A stretch of 64,000 nucleotides of DNA from Rhizopus sp. PT2906 (lineage: Eukaryota; Mucoromycota; Mucoromycetes; Mucorales; Rhizopodaceae). The stretch covers positions 52,741-116,740 of the forward strand of contig JAMYHX010000078.1 of the NCBI GenBank assembly GCA_025529335.1. Direction: 5' to 3'. A program made the position numbers and the translations under genes. Within the stretch, counting starts at the first letter, position 1. The number at the start of each line of letters is the position of its first letter. The notes beneath the pieces are model-generated. The model had not been told where the DNA came from. It made no database searches and saw only the letters and a program-made list of their open reading frames with translations. This document shows positions 48,000 to 59,100 of the stretch, in pieces.

Positions 48000-48043
<44 letters not shown>
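48000..48043. repeat. 44-nt poly-A tract
   Basis: Uninterrupted A run on plus, 175 bases upstream of the HMG gene start (T run on the coding strand). It could be a nucleosome-excluding promoter tract or the scar of a retroposed tail; no adjacent element supports the latter. Length is prone to assembly error. Confidence 0.9.
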
Positions 48044-48052
<9 letters not shown>

Positions 48053-49534
48053 GCAAATGGAAATCTTATAGACCTTTTAATGCTTTTTTATATTCTTTTC
48101 GCTGATCCAGAAAATTGGTGTTGCCATTTTAAGAAACTAAGGCATTTATATTAATGGTTAATTCTTATTTTCAATAGCTTTTGATGATAAATTATGTACT
48201 CTGTATCTCATTCGACCTTATCTTACTACTACCTTGCCTATTTACTCTTTCCCTGCCCTTTCTTCTCCCCTTGATTCCTCTCATCCTGCCATTCCTACTC
48301 CAATATTCTATAAAAGGAAAGGACTTATAAGGTTTATTTTTTCTTAATCACGATCGAGCTTTTCCTGACTATCGCCCGATTTCCAAGCAAAAGTGTCTGA
48401 GGGTGATCGGAAATTTAAAAGGGCAAAATAGACGCAATAATTCATCTTTTGGAATAACCATCTCTAAATCCGTTACTTCCTAAATAAATAAAAATGTAAA
48501 ATGTAAAATGCGAAATAATGTACTATTCTGTTCTTTCTTAATAAATTTCATTTTAGTATTTTATTCTTTTCTGCTGCATAAACCTTATAAATATGAATAG
48601 CTTCTTTTGTGTTCTTTCTGCTTCCATGTACTTTTCTAGATTATTGAAAAAGAACATTTCTTATTTTGGTAATATCTCGTTCTTTTCTTTCTTCTTTTTT
48701 AACCTCAGTTGACTAATTTATGCGTTTGTGGCCATGGTAACTGTTACCATGACTTGTTCTGTATCGTTCTAAAGAAAAGAAGAATGGCTGTGTAAAATCT
48801 GATAATTTTGGGAAAGATGACTCTGATCAAAAGAATGGTAAATGTGTTAGAAAATTGAAATGCATTTATACTTTCGCCATTGTGTTTTCTTAGTTTGCTT
48901 TGCGTTCTTTTAAACATTTGTAGACTATATGAATATTTTGTTGTTGCGAGATTTATAACTATTTGCTGTTTCAGTTTATACTGTCTATATTTTCTCTAGT
49001 AAAATTTTATCTATCACGCTTTTAGAAATTTATGATGCCATTGTGCTTTTTCTATTATTTATAGCATATCTTTTCATAAATATCGAGCTCTCTTCTCTTT
49101 ATAGTCTCTTTTGATCATTATACTCTGATATTCAATCCTCAATTAACGCTTGAGATACAAAAAAGAAGCATGCTGTTCAAATAGTTATGCAACAGCTACA
49201 CAAGTGCACAACCATACTTCATTTGAGTCCTCCAAAATAAGCAGTTTGATATTACTGAATGAGTGAATGGGGTCTTCTTTTGAAGCAAATAATAGAAATC
49301 ATAAACATTGACCGTGTTACAAACTATGTGGTCCCAATAGTCTATATCAAAACTGAAGCAGACCATATGTACAAGTTATGGAATAATGCAAAATGATGGC
49401 GTGAAAGCTGCAATTACAAAAAATATAAACAAAGTAAAACACACGCAAGCTTATAATACAAGCAGAACAAGCCGAATGTACATATTGAACTCTCTCTGTA
49501 CAGCAGAAGAAAGTAAACATTGGATTCAGTGAGA

Positions 49535-49755
49535 TATGATTTAGTTAATTGTATCCATGAACGTTTTACTACAGAAAAAGAAAGAGAAGTAGCCTTATCA
49601 AAGTTAGTTCTACGAAAGCATCATTGAATGTAATAAAACTGTCGGTAGCTGATATTGAAGCACTTTAAGAAATCATTAGAGCAAATCTACACCCTCTAAA
49701 CAGTAACAAGCGTATCCTAGCGAATCACTGCCGCTAGTTGCATAATAAAGATAGT
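49535..49755 (+). pseudogene. Decayed coding fragment, possibly retroelement-derived
   Basis: Reading on plus gives YDLVNCIHERFTTEKEREVA and LSKLVLRK, then, after a frame change, ASLNVIKLSVADIEAL, a stop, EIIRANLHPLNSNKRILANH, a second stop and LHNKDS. Together these form a continuous helical protein-like text broken by one frameshift and at least two stops, as expected of an old gag-like or other element gene. No family motif is definite. Confidence 0.3.
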
Positions 49756-50799
49756 GTCTTTCACTATAGCTAATTCTCTCACCTTTAATAAACTAATTTG
49801 AGATGGTAAAACGAATAAAATAGACTTTTTCTTTATTTGGTTAGTAAGTAAGATATTACCTAGATTGTAAAGATGCAAATCTACAGGCAGACAATTGAAT
49901 TTTAGATACAGTCTTTTAATAAGGGGTTTGCAACTTTATCGGCTTGAGTCTTCTCTGAGCAAGTGCATGAATCCAGCTTGTATCCATAATAAACGATATT
50001 TCAATTGTGCTGACTTGAAGTGAACCATAGTTTGGTTGTTTGAACGTATTCAAACGCTCGCCCTCTGAATCTGTGGTTATTTGCGTATGACTTCAGTATG
50101 TTGTAACCGCTTCAAGGCCTGGTAGGAAGAAGGAAAGGAGTTATCCTAAATTGGGATGCCATTGCTTTATGATATACCAATCCTCATTCACATCCTTCTA
50201 CGCTGAATGTGAGCTGATTTTATTCCATTATGTCATGAATAATTTTATCGTAAACTCTCTGGTTTTTGTACAGTTTTTCAGAATGCATTTATCAGTCAGA
50301 TTTGCCTCTTATTAAATACACTATTTTCATAAATTATTCGCACACATTACAAGATCAATAACAATTAAACCCTTTATGTCTTTTTTATTATCTAAAAAGA
50401 CAATATTTAATATATAAAATGAGTTTGATACTTTTGAGAAAAGATAAATGTGGTCAAGACTTTATACAAAATGAAACGTTGTTAGAGACTCTGTATAAAT
50501 AGTTTGATCTTGACTTCATTTTTTCTCTTATAAATCCCTTTCTTTATAATGTAAGTATTTAATATCAATGCAAATAACTGATTTACTAATCATCTCTTTA
50601 TTCATTCTTTTGCTTCTGATGGGCTCTCTTATCATTTGTTGTCTCATTTGTTGTCTGAAATAATCATTTTTTTTTATCAGTGTGCAAATAAAGTGTAAAA
50701 ATATTCAGGTACGATTTATTTATTTATGTGACCCATATTCGGCACAGACGCTACTTTTTTTTTTTATTTCCTTTTTTTTACTTTCTTTTACTTTAATTC

Positions 50800-51964
50800 A
50801 TGGAATCCGATAAAGATACATTTCATGTTGTCATTAAACTGCCATTTCCAAGACCAAATGACTTTGCAGAGCCACCTTCAGTAAGCCTTTCTTTGTCTTT
50901 TCTTTCCTTGTTTTTATCAACTGCTCTTTCTCATTTTGCTTGAATAGATTGTTTGGACCGAAGAAATGGAACATCAGCTATGGAAGCACATGAGTCAGAA
51001 AAGCAAAGACTGTAAAATAGCATTTCATAATATAGAACCAGAAAAGTTCAATAACATCCATTCTGTAGGGAATGCGATTGCAGAACAGTTGGGTATACCC
51101 ACACAATATGTTGTTCGTCATGCGGCCTTCATTTATGAAACTCAGCTAAAAGGAATACAGCAACAGTTACGGCTGAACGTTGGAAGAACAAAGAGCCCTG
51201 TTGTGAATAAATCGAGACCACGTAAAGGATAACCTATGTGATTGATAGCTGTACTTCTTTACTCATATATTATCCTCTCTCCATCAATTGAATATAGCAT
51301 CTATCAGATATTCCGATACAATTCAGCATAATGAATTGCCTCAGGAAAACAGACAAACCTCCGATTCTTTGTTGTTATCAAAGATATCCACCATAACGCC
51401 TCGTTTACAAGAGCCAGAAAACCAAGACAATTTATCAATAGAAGAGCAACCCATAGAAAATCAAGGAGAAAGCGAAGAAGATGACCAGGATATTACAGAT
51501 CAATTGGAAAAAATCCAAATAGAAGAAGAACCTGCATTTTTACCACGTAGATCAATGAGTAAAACGATGAGTAATAGCAGCCGATTATCATTGTCTATTC
51601 AAAATCTAAAAAAGACTATTACACCTCAACAGCAGCAACAACAGCAGCAACAACAGCAACAACAATTACCACAGTCTCCTCAAATAGCAACCGCATCGAG
51701 CTCAAATAACCCAAGTGCGCTCAACTCGGTGGGGTCCTCCTTTAGCGATTTATCAGGTCAGTTCATACATATTAATAAGGCTACCTATTTACATAATATT
51801 TTATTATATACAGACTCATCAGTCACCCAATCAGCCTTGGAGGATGCATTCATGTCCAAGTTTAACCAGGGATCGAAAATGTAGGTTGAGCGTTTTGTCA
51901 ATATAAGACTGACTGTGTTTATCATAGGTCATTACTAAACTTTTCTCGTAAATATAAAGAATAA
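50800..51964 (+). CDS. ATG29: Autophagy-related protein 29 (Atg29)
   Basis: Five exons: 50800-50880, 50948-51221, 51298-51756, 51814-51880, 51928-51964; 305 aa. The N-terminal Atg29 domain is clear: FHVVIKLPFPRPNDFAEPPS, then W-T-EEMEHQLWKHMSQKSKD, a segment equivalent to the conserved DW-LA region, LGIPTQYVVRHAAFIYETQL, and a short basic end (residues about 8-110). The rest is acidic and Ser-rich with a poly-Q run (51629-51665) and ends in a helical segment (ALEDAFMSKFNQG) and LLNFSRKYKE. Atg29 joins Atg17 and Atg31 in the scaffold that starts autophagosome formation at the phagophore assembly site. The length exceeds yeast Atg29 (213 aa) because of the tail. Confidence 0.88.
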
Positions 51965-52431
51965 TGTTTGATATATTTTATTGTTCCAAATAAAAGAATA
52001 AAAGCATGTAATGTCTTTTAAAGAACTACATGAATGATCGAAATTTACACATACATTACTTACCGTCAATAAGCCACTTTTCTAACTTGATTCTATCTTA
52101 ATAACGTACTGAAAGAGTACTTCAACGTAATTTTTCTTAAAAAAAAATGTCTGGATAATGGGTTAAAAATTATACAATACACTAAAAGTAGCTCTGGTCA
52201 AAAAATGTATCCTATTGGTGGCTTAAAAAGGTACACTTTGTAAAATGAGCGTTGCAAGAATAGCATTCGCTCAAGCATTAATGATGAACTGCGGATAGCT
52301 CAGTTGCAAAGTAGACTTGGGATTCTGACAACAACACTATGAAGAATGTCTTTTTTTTTTTTTTTTTTTTTTTACTCTTCACTGTTGATAACTGCTTTAT
52401 TTACAAAAATTCAAGTTATCAATCTCATTAT
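51965..52431. other. Convergent 3' flanks with a tRNA-like fragment
   Basis: Between the ends of ATG29 and PA2G4. At 52291-52330 the sequence GCGGATAGCTCAGTTG followed by an anticodon-arm-like AGACTTGGGATTCT resembles the 5' half of a tRNA. The D-arm partner and the T-arm/acceptor 3' side are missing, so it is at most a tRNA fragment. A 23-nt T run lies at 52350-52373. Confidence 0.35.
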
Positions 52432-53797
52432 TTATTTCTGCTTCTTAGGAACTTCCCATTCAGAGGCAAGAATCTTGTTAATTTCTTCATCCTTGACAGT
52501 CTTATCAGTTTGAATCTGAACAGCATCAAAGCGAGGATTGGTAACCATGACATTACCCTTCTTGGTAACAAAGAGGGTAGTCAAGTATTGAGCAACAAAG
52601 GCACCTTCACGCTCATATACAACGTCATAAGGTAAAACAGTTTGGTGCTTGGCACATTCAACAATACCCATACGAGCCTTGCGTTCGTCTTCGAGATCAC
52701 GAAGAGAGAAAGGGAAAGAACCGGCCTTGGTTTGGATTTCGGAGAGAACAGCACGAGAAGCAGCCATCTTGAGTTGATAACGGATATCGGTCTTCTTGTA
52801 GATGGTTGTACGTGTCTTTAATGGACGAACCTTGCCTTCACCGCTAGAGATGAGGATATCGACACAGTAAACTTCGTTTTCGCCAAATTCACAACGCTTG
52901 AATCCACTCATTTGAGCTTCGGTAGGATTCAAGATGATTTGCTTGTCACCATCGGTCTTGTTCTTGAGTTGGTTGTGACTCAACATACCTTCGACAGGCT
53001 TGACTTCATAAGATTCAGCAATCTTGTCAACAGCCTTGGTGACGTCCATGTTCTAAGAAAGAATTAGTTTTCTGTAGGGTTCTCTTTATTCTACTTTTAC
53101 TTGCCTTGTTACCAGGACGGATCATACGGACGGCAGCTTCGAGAGCGGTACGAGCAGCTTGGATCACGTCAGCCTTGGCACCAGTAACAGCGCCATTAGC
53201 ACCAACAACAATGGTAGTGGCAACAGTAGAGCAGTAACCATCGAATTGAACACCCAATTGACTGAAAGAAACAGTTTAGACCAACATCAATCATACATTA
53301 TAACAAAAAACTTACATCTTGGCAACATCACCCTCCTTCAAGGTAGCTTCAGATTCAGGGTCAGAGGGAAGAGGACTGAAGTGAGCAACACAGTTGTTGA
53401 CAGAGACGGTGGTAGGGAAACCAATACCTATATTTATCAAAAAAAAAAAGTTAATTTCCCAGCCACAGTATAATATATTATTATTACCCTTGGAGATCTT
53501 CTTCTTTCCCTTCTTGTTGTAAACAAGGCTGGTAGCTTCCAAGATAGCTTTGTCACCAGCAGTACAGATATCGATGATCTTGGCACCAGCAACACAAAGC
53601 TTGATGACCTTGTCAAGGACCTCTGCAGTATAATTTAGCAAAAAAAAACACACTTACGCGAGCACGCGTGCACACATTTTTATATTATTACCATCGGCAA
53701 TACGACCCGCTTCCTTGTACTTGGACTGAACGTTGCTGTCAGAAATGTCGAGGACGGGTTCGGTAACGGGCTTCTTGACTTCAGTAGTATCGGCCAT
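52432..53797 (-). CDS. PA2G4: PA2G4/EBP1-like protein (methionine-aminopeptidase fold)
   Basis: Minus-strand exons 53797-53692, 53622-53488, 53427-53316, 53261-53105, 53052-52432; 376 aa (human 394). The sequence follows EBP1/Cdb4 throughout: SKYKEAGRIADEVLDKVIKL, GIGFPTTVSVNNCVAHFSPL, KIQLGVQFDGYC, EGMLSHNQLKNKTDGDKQII, VYCVDILISSGEGK and a C-terminal EVPKKQK. The pita-bread fold is kept, but the family lacks the metal ligands of true aminopeptidases. The protein binds ribosomes at the tunnel exit and nucleolar pre-ribosomes. The fourth intron starts with GC (AACAAG|GCAAGT): phase with the next exon (NMDVTKAVDK) excludes the nearby GT. It is convergent with ATG29. Confidence 0.95.
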
Positions 53798-54141
53798 TAT
53801 GACAGGAATAAAATATGAAAAAGAAAAAGGGATTTAAAAAAATATTTTTTTTCTGTAGTGTTGCTGTGTGTGTGTGCGTGTATGTGCTGGATAAAGCAAG
53901 TCACTTTCGAAAATTTTATTACTTCTCCTTTATGTCACTCGAAGTTTTTACTCTGCATTGTTTACTTATATTGAGCATTCTTCTTTATGTCAAAGAGTTC
54001 AAAAACAACACAGGTTACTATACAATTTCAATAGGCGGAGGAAGAGCTTTTATTAAAGAAAAAAAATAATCTAGAATTTACATGTGCGGTAAAAATAAGG
54101 GTGATGTTGTTGTTGTTGTTGTTGCTGTGTGTTGATATAAT
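53798..54141. other. Intergenic between PA2G4 and PAM18
   Basis: Promoter side of PA2G4. AT-rich, with a GT microsatellite (about 53862-53885) and a GTT/TTG repeat (about 54106-54125) near the PAM18 3' end. No supported ORF. Confidence 0.5.
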
Positions 54142-54575
54142 TTACTTTTTGACCTTTTGTTCCAAAAATTCCTTTGCTTCATTAATCTTTAACGCTAAGA
54201 AAGGTGATCCTCCTCTATCAGGATGGTTTAACAACATGATACGTCTATGAGCTTCTTTTATTTTGGCTTTAGTTGCTTGAGATTCTCTTTTTTATAAAGA
54301 GTTATTATATTATCCAAAAAACGTAATTCATTCACATTTACCTAAGCCCAAGAATCAAAGCAGCTTCTCTTTTATTCATCTTTGGGTCGAAACCTCCTTT
54401 ATAGAATTTTGAGAGTCTTGGTGCTTTTGGCATCTTTTGATATTCTTGAAATGCTCTTAAACCGAGTCGTGCTGCGGTAGCTGCACCAGCAACGGCAAAG
54501 CCAACAATAACTGGAGTAGACTATATTAAAAAAAAAGTGAATAAGTCTTGCTTAATGTATAATTCATTTTACCAT
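54142..54575 (-). CDS. PAM18: Mitochondrial import motor J-protein Tim14/Pam18
   Basis: Minus-strand exons 54575-54573 (ATG only), 54520-54342, 54286-54142; 108 aa, like DNAJC19. After the start Met, [18 protein letters not shown] forms the single membrane segment, then the matrix linker ([20 protein letters not shown]) and the J domain [44 protein letters not shown] with the HPD motif that stimulates mtHsp70 ATPase. It works with Pam16, Tim44 and mtHsp70 at the TIM23 channel of the inner membrane. The first coding exon consists of the start codon only (ATG|GTAAAATG). This structure is forced because no other Met precedes the membrane segment. Confidence 0.93.
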
Positions 54576-54818
54576 TTGTCAAGAACGAAAAAGATAGAAA
54601 GAAAAAAAAGGCAAAGTACCCTTGAAGGTCCGTTAGTGGTATAAATAGGACTGTTTATGGAAACCTTTAGCCAATCAAATGCAATTATTATGTAATGGCA
54701 ACTAAACATAATGCTTTTACAACTTGTACTCAAGAGCAGCATTTATTCCCTGAATATATTTATGCAATCAAACATACAAATGGGATCCTTGTCATTCTTT
54801 TTGTTTATTATTGAATTA

Positions 54819-55978
54819 TTAAGCTTCAGAAGTATCCATGGGATCAGCAGTAGCTCTGGTAGAGGTATCATCTCTGGCTGGTTCTGCGGCTATTGACTCT
54901 GAAGCAGAAACATCGACAGGTGCTCTTGTTCTTGTTGTATCATCAAGCAAGTCCAAATAGTTTTGTAATGCATCACCCTCAATGATTTCGAAGGACCTGT
55001 CCTCACCTACAATACCAAGAGATGTGTTGTGGATGTTTAATTCCTTATCTTGTTGCAATGTATCGCGAAGGGCTTGAAGTCCATGACGGACAAGCTCTTC
55101 CAAAGAAGCTATTATGATATGAGTTATTATTCCTACATATTTGTCATATTCAACTCACCATCTGAAAATTCTTCATAATGCTTTTCAAGATATGTTTTAG
55201 CTGATTGAGATCGAGCTCCAATGGACATTGCGTGGTATTCAAAGCTTGTACCAGCAGGAGAGCATTCAAAAAGATGAGGTCCAGTTTCCTAACGATATCC
55301 TTATTAATCGCCTTTTTCTCTTTATCCCTCTTTCTTTTACTGCTTACATCATATCCAATAACCAATAGACCTACACCATAAGGTCTACGTCCATACTGCT
55401 GAGTGTTTACTTGTGCCTCTACACAAATAGAAAGAGATGAGATGTTGCTTTTACTTGGTCATCATTCCAACTCACTGTCCGCAATAGCATTGACAATTCT
55501 TTGAACGGGTAAAGGTCTATCATATAACATCTTTGACCTCATAGCTTCTGTACGCATATAGTTACTGTTCAATAAGTGAGTAACTCATCTTCAAAGAAAA
55601 AAAAAAAGCATTTACCTCAATACACGAGCATCAGAAGTCAATCCAGCAATACCGATGCCCATGTGGTCATCAATCTTTATCAACTTTTTCTGGTAAGAGG
55701 CAAGTTCACCAGAAGAACGCTAATGAAAAATGTAAGAAATGCATCTCGAGTAATTTAATATGTACCTTGAGAGCAAGCAAGATGGCATATTTTTTGCTTC
55801 TCAAACCAATAGCTGCAGAACCTTGTTTTACAGCTTCGACTGCATATTCAACTTGATGAATACGTCCCTGGGGTGACCAAGTGGAAACGTCATTATCGTA
55901 CTGATTTCTAAACTGAAAAAGTAAAAAAAGAACATGTCAACAGTCAAATTGAAAACAGTTGAATGTAGTTTTTACCAT
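54819..55978 (-). CDS. PRE5: 20S proteasome subunit alpha-6 (Pre5/PSMA1)
   Basis: Minus-strand exons 55978-55976 (ATG only), 55912-55766, 55719-55616, 55564-55476, 55418-55348, 55288-55159, 55108-54819; 277 aa. The N-terminus [20 protein letters not shown] and [14 protein letters not shown] is the alpha-subunit signature of PSMA1. [39 protein letters not shown] and [20 protein letters not shown] follow, ending in a disordered acidic tail (DPMDTSEA). Alpha subunits form the gate of the 20S core in nucleus and cytosol and are not proteolytic. As in PAM18, the first intron begins right after the start codon. The ATG is immediately followed by GTAAAAAC, and exon 2 starts at the conserved Phe-2. 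Confidence 0.95.
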
Positions 55979-56156
55979 GTTTATATGTAGACTTTGAAAT
56001 AAAGAAAGAAAAAGAAAAAAAAATAAAGCACGCGTGTGTATGTGTGTGTTGTTTTGAACGCGCGGCCTAAAAGTAAGTTTTGTCTGATGACGTTTTTGCG
56101 GCGATTTATTTTATTCTAATTTTTTTTACAACATTTACAATAAAAAATCTAGTCTA

Positions 56157-59100
56157 TCATTTCTTCTTTTGATTCTTCTTTTTGCCTTTCTTTGATGTAG
56201 AAGAAGGACTGTTGATATATTGTAAAACTTGATCAATAGGAAGGTCACCACGAGCAGGATCAGAGGTAGAAGCAGGTGTGGCCATGACTCTTGTTTGTTG
56301 CTGCTGCTGTTGCTGTTGCTGTTGTTGTTGACGAGCGCGTTGAGCCATAAGAACAGCATTCGATGTCAACTCCTTCAACCACAAGTCGCTATCCTTCGTA
56401 CGAGGGTCTTCAGGTCCAAGTTTCTTTTCAAAGACACCATAAGCAATTTTTTCAGCAGCCAGAGCCTTTGTAAAGTCACCTTCGAGGGTATATGCCTTTG
56501 CAAGAACGTGATATCCTGTTGCTGTGATGACATGATCTTTACCCAACACTGTTTCTTGAGTTTCACAAGCTCTTTCAAAGAACTTGGTACTGGTAGGATA
56601 GTCACGAAGAGATTGAAGCATGACACCAGCATTGTTCTTTATAAAAAAAATATAAAAAAAAGTTAGTAACAAGCTCATCATTCTCTTAAATATCTTACAT
56701 CAGCAGTAGCTGAATCAGGATGTCCAGGACCGATCAAAAGATCCCAATAGTTCAATGCGTGACCAATATAACGAAGAGCAAGTTTAGTACGACCAGCTGC
56801 GTGCTCAAACAAACCAAGATTCAACTAGTAATAATAGATGAGACTGTTGTTGTTTTTAAATAACAATAAACTTACATAATGATGAATTGTCTCTGGATGA
56901 TCTATACCGCAGGTTCGCTCAGCAGAGATAACAGCCTTACGCTGAAGATCCAAGGCAGACTCACGATCTTCGTTATGATGATAAATCATGGCCAATGTAG
57001 CATAACATTTACTGGTTTCAGGATGAAGGAAACCATACGTTTGTTCATGAAGAGCCAAAGATTCGAGCAAGAGTTCCAAGCCAAGTTGCTTGTGACCCTG
57101 AGCAATGCTCATCTTGCCAGCTTCAAAAGTTTCCTCTGCAAAGACGCTTCGAGCAGCAGCTTGCTTTACGGTAGGCATGATGTTCATAATATCATCAGGC
57201 AAGAAGGTAGTCGCGCGTCTAGAAGGACGCTGAAGGTTGGCATTGCCCTTTTTGGACTTTTTACCACGGTTACTTTCTTGCTTCTTTCGTTCGATGGCAG
57301 CCTGGTAAGCAGCATCCTCAGCTGCATGGGCTGCTCGTTCTTCTTCTGTGTAGGGTTCAGTGCGATAATCTCTGGCTTGAGTCTGGATACCAACGCGCAA
57401 ACAAATTTCACGCAAGGTAGGGACCAACTTGAGCTGATCAAAGTCCTCTTCAGTGAGCTTGTATCGGAAACGAAGAAGAACCTGTTTGGTCAACAAGTTT
57501 CTGAGAGTATGAGGTGTAAGCTGAGACCATGCATAGTCGTTTCGGTTGGCACCTTCGGGTAATACGGGCAAAGGCTTAGGATTGAACTTGGCACCAAGTA
57601 AACAATTCAAAAAGTGAGAAACACAGAGAGGAGCTTCTTCCATGCTGCAATCAACAAGGTAGTTGCGAAGGACACGCTTAGAGGCACGGACAATCATTTC
57701 TCGAATAGCAAGGTGGAGAATATGTTCGATACGCTTGTCTTTACTGAGTGTGACCAATTCGGCAAGCTTACCAAGGTAACGCATGTTGATACCGCGACGG
57801 TGCATAGCCTTGGTGAGCGCATCACCATCAAGAGGTGAGATAGCGTAGGAAGCAAAGTCGAGAACAATACTGGGTACAACCTCATCCCTTAAAAACTTGG
57901 ATGCTTCACGGATAATATCTTCTTGTTTCTTGATTTCGTCCGTGGGTTGCTTGGCAGAGGTAAAGACATCAGGATTGAAGTTGAGTTGGAATTCATTTAC
58001 ATCAATCTTGATCTCTTCCTCTTGTTGCTCTTCCTTCTTATCTTCTTCTGCCTTGTTTTCTTCAGCTGAGCCCTCGGTTTCCTTCTTTTCGGTATCAGCA
58101 GTGACGCCTCTTTCCTTTCTGATTTGTTCGGTCTTTTCCTTAACCCACTGTCTGAACTTTTGTTCCCAGAAAAGGCTCATCAGTTCGGGTCTTAACAAAG
58201 TCATCTTGTGAGGATAGGCAGGCTTATCATCCTTTTCGACGCACTCGTTCTCTTGGAACTCGATATCAACAGGATTCAATCTGTAGAGATCCAGCATGTA
58301 ACGGCGACCATCAGCGCCTAGAAGGCCCTTGGTTTCCTGAGAGGTAAACAATGTATGTTTGTCACCCTTTTCATCAATGACAGCATGTTCTTCCAAGTGA
58401 AGAGATTTAGCAACTTCCTTACCAATAGCTTCATGGAATTTGGAATCGGATGAGATCTTTGCTCCGTTATCGACTGAGCCGTATACGATAGCATCTTCAT
58501 CTTGTCGACGGAAGATACCAGGAACAATACTCTGAGCTACAATACGGACACCCTTATAGTCAATGATAACACTGGCCAAAGTGTAAAGACCTTCAGGATC
58601 AATGCTGTTGAGGAGTTTGACGCCTTCGAGATCCTTGCCGGTAGCTACATGAGCAGCCTCATCAGCACCTAAGTTTTCAAATGTACCACGTCCATCATTT
58701 CCTTTACTGAAAAAGATGTTGTTGTACACGTACATGTGAGATGTTTCGGGTTCAAGAGGGTTTAATGGAAGCACAGATCCATTGACGACAGCCATAGCAC
58801 CACGAACAGCAGCCTCTGTGAACTCGGCTTGAACCTTGGTGATCAAGCGCTCACGAAGCACACGTTCTTGAAGATTTGTCTTGGGAAGTTCACGGTGAGA
58901 TTGAAGTTCATCATTCCAGTCACGAAGAGATTCGACTGCATCTGCTCCGAAGTTAAGTAGAGGCTCTACAGGTCTAGCAGGATCATAAAAGTGTTCAGGG
59001 CTTTCGACAGCCCAAGGATGGCTGGGATAGCAAGTGTTGACAGGAAGCACTTCAAGCATATGATGCTGCGTGATAAAGTCTTGTAATTTGGCAAAGTTAG

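Larger units (their letters stand above)
47826..50799. other. 3-kb gene-poor stretch
   Basis: Contains a 44-nt poly-A tract, then AT-rich DNA with C/T-rich blocks (48225-48300), probably the promoter and 5' flank of the HMG gene. One decayed coding fragment is listed separately. No other ORF over 60 codons is supported. The final 100 bases are T-rich and precede ATG29. Confidence 0.45.

Noticed and set aside
47856..48056. Minus-strand ORF with a long Phe run
   Set aside because: It is the translation of the 44-nt poly-A tract and its flanks; no coding signal.
52291..52330. Functional tRNA gene
   Set aside because: D-arm does not close, and T-arm and 3' acceptor strand are absent; kept only as a fragment in the findings.
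57897..58211. Ser-rich plus-strand ORF inside CLU1
   Set aside because: Antisense shadow of the acidic Lys/Glu linker of CLU1.
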